6,200 nt of DNA from assembly GCA_023392135.1 (NCBI GenBank), contig JAEVZQ010000085.1, positions 1 to 6,200 on the forward strand, given 5' to 3'. This DNA is from Pseudomonadota bacterium (GTDB taxonomy: Bacteria > Pseudomonadota > Alphaproteobacteria > Rhizobiales > Hyphomicrobiaceae). Numbering within the stretch: the first letter of the stretch is position 1; the number at the start of each line of letters is the position of its first letter. The notes under the pieces were generated by a model. It saw only the letters and a program-made list of their open reading frames with translations, was not told the origin of the DNA and did no database searches. The position numbers and the translations under genes were made by a program. This document shows, piece after piece, positions 5,474 through 6,200 of the stretch.

Positions 5474-6200
5474 TCAGGACTTGGCGCCTGCGAGCTTCTT
5501 CATGTCGTCGAGCTGCTTCTCGATGAATTCACCCGCCTTGGATGCATCGATGAAGCTGTCCGGATCGGCAAACTGATCGGACAGGAATTTCTTGAACTCG
5601 TCCGTCCCCGCGACCTTCGCCAGCCCCGCAGAAAGAGCCTTGACGCGATCATCCGGCGTGCCCGAGCGAACGACGATCGACCGGAACTGCGGCAGGGCAA
5701 CCTCGTAGCCAAGCTCGTAGGAGCTTGGCGTATCAGGAAAGTCCGGATGCCGCTTCTCGCCGAATATCATCAGCGGGCGCATCTGCTTGCTCTTCAGGAA
5801 CTGGCCGACGTCGCCCGCCTGCTCGTAAAGAGCATCGGCATGGCCACCCAGAATGGAAACGTAACGCTCGCTGGGCTTGGAGAAAGGCACCTGGACGACT
5901 TTGATACCTTTTCCCTCCAGATAACGCAGCGTGTAATCATCGACGCTTCCAAACCCGAGCGTTGCAACCTTCAGAGTACCGGGTTTCTCTTTAGCTTCTT
6001 TTTCAAAATCAGCCCAGCTTTTGAAGCGACTGTTATCGGCTACGAAAATGAAGGACGGCCCCTGGATCATAACCGAAACCGGTTTGATGTCGTCAATTTT
6101 CCAGCGCGGTTCAGGGCCCGCCAGCAGTGCATGACTGTCAGCGATATAGATGGCCATGGAGTACCCGTCGGCCGGCGCCGCCAGCAGCTTGGCCATGCCC
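5474..6200 (-). CDS. tctC: Tricarboxylate-binding protein, TctC/Bug family (N-terminus outside window)
   Basis: The last 240 or so residues of a periplasmic solute-binding protein of the tripartite tricarboxylate transporter (Bug family, usually 300-330 residues). The frame is open to the right edge (a Gly codon precedes the Met at 6194-6196), so that Met is internal. The signal peptide and roughly 80 residues are missing. Landmarks, numbered from this Met: 'AAPADGYSM' (6-14, the family's A-PDGYTL), 'KPGTLKVATLGFGSVDDYTL' (71-90), 'VVQVPFSKPSERYVSILGGHADA' in two pieces (VVQVPFSKP 100-108, ILGGHADA 115-122), 'PDFPDTPSSYELGY' (151-164, the family's PDVPT-ELGY) and 'RSGTPDDRVKAL' (177-188). It captures a carboxylate and hands it to TctAB. 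The family's usual VPYKG reads VPFSK here, so the ligand may not be citrate. It is the first gene of the operon within this window; the regulator and promoter lie off the right edge. Confidence 0.92.
   Translation of the reverse strand, partial: GMAKLLAAPADGYSMAIYIADSHALLAGPEPRWKIDDIKPVSVMIQGPSFIFVADNSRFKSWADFEKEAKEKPGTLKVATLGFGSVDDYTLRYLEGKGIKVVQVPFSKPSERYVSILGGHADALYEQAGDVGQFLKSKQMRPLMIFGEKRHPDFPDTPSSYELGYEVALPQFRSIVVRSGTPDDRVKALSAGLAKVAGTDEFKKFLSDQFADPDSFIDASKAGEFIEKQLDDMKKLAGAKS

Noticed and set aside
6194..6196. Met codon as the start of tctC
   Set aside because: The frame stays open beyond it, and family members have a signal peptide and about 80 more residues before this point.
1..6200. 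CRISPR array, tRNA, insertion sequence or phage gene
   Set aside because: No regularly spaced direct repeats, tRNA-like cloverleaf, transposase or phage protein was found on either strand by reading.

Overview
The window reads as chromosomal DNA of a GC-rich alphaproteobacterium, most likely of the Bradyrhizobium/Rhodopseudomonas group. This rests on gene content and protein style (an orphan TAXI-type binding protein paired with a Sel1-tailed secreted protein, a stand-alone 2TM-domain protein, and a tctCBA-type operon), not on any marker gene. Six protein genes are supported, two of them cut by the window edges. No RNA gene, insertion sequence, CRISPR array or phage gene was found.

Layout. 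Bases 1-372 (+) hold the end of a Gly/Arg-rich, probably secreted small protein. A perfect 11-bp hairpin (415-442) follows, then a 97-residue 2TM-domain membrane protein (472-765, +). A 229-base gene-free stretch carries a sigma70-like promoter (about 900-927) and a leader with a repeated octamer and competing small hairpins. It drives a GTG-started TAXI-type periplasmic binding protein (995-2158, +). After 68 bases comes a secreted protein with an Ig-like central region, a proline-rich linker and a TPR/Sel1-like tail (2227-3105, +). These last two look like one transcription unit. A 156-base convergent spacer holds a small stop-codon hairpin and a dispersed-type palindrome (3169-3196).

The rest is on the minus strand. 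It is a tripartite tricarboxylate transporter operon read in the order tctC (5474-6200, N-terminus outside the window), tctB (4802-5359), tctA (3262-4782). TctC captures a carboxylate in the periplasm, and the TctA/TctB membrane complex moves it inward using an ion gradient. The tctC-tctB gap is 114 bases and contains two hairpins. The tctB-tctA gap is 19 bases and has a hairpin whose loop is exactly the tctB stop codon.

No clearly new defence or mobile system is visible. The points most worth a second look are the TAXI/Sel1 pair without any TRAP membrane subunit in view, the hairpins placed on stop codons, the intercistronic structures in the tct operon, and the divergent conserved motifs of TctA and TctC.
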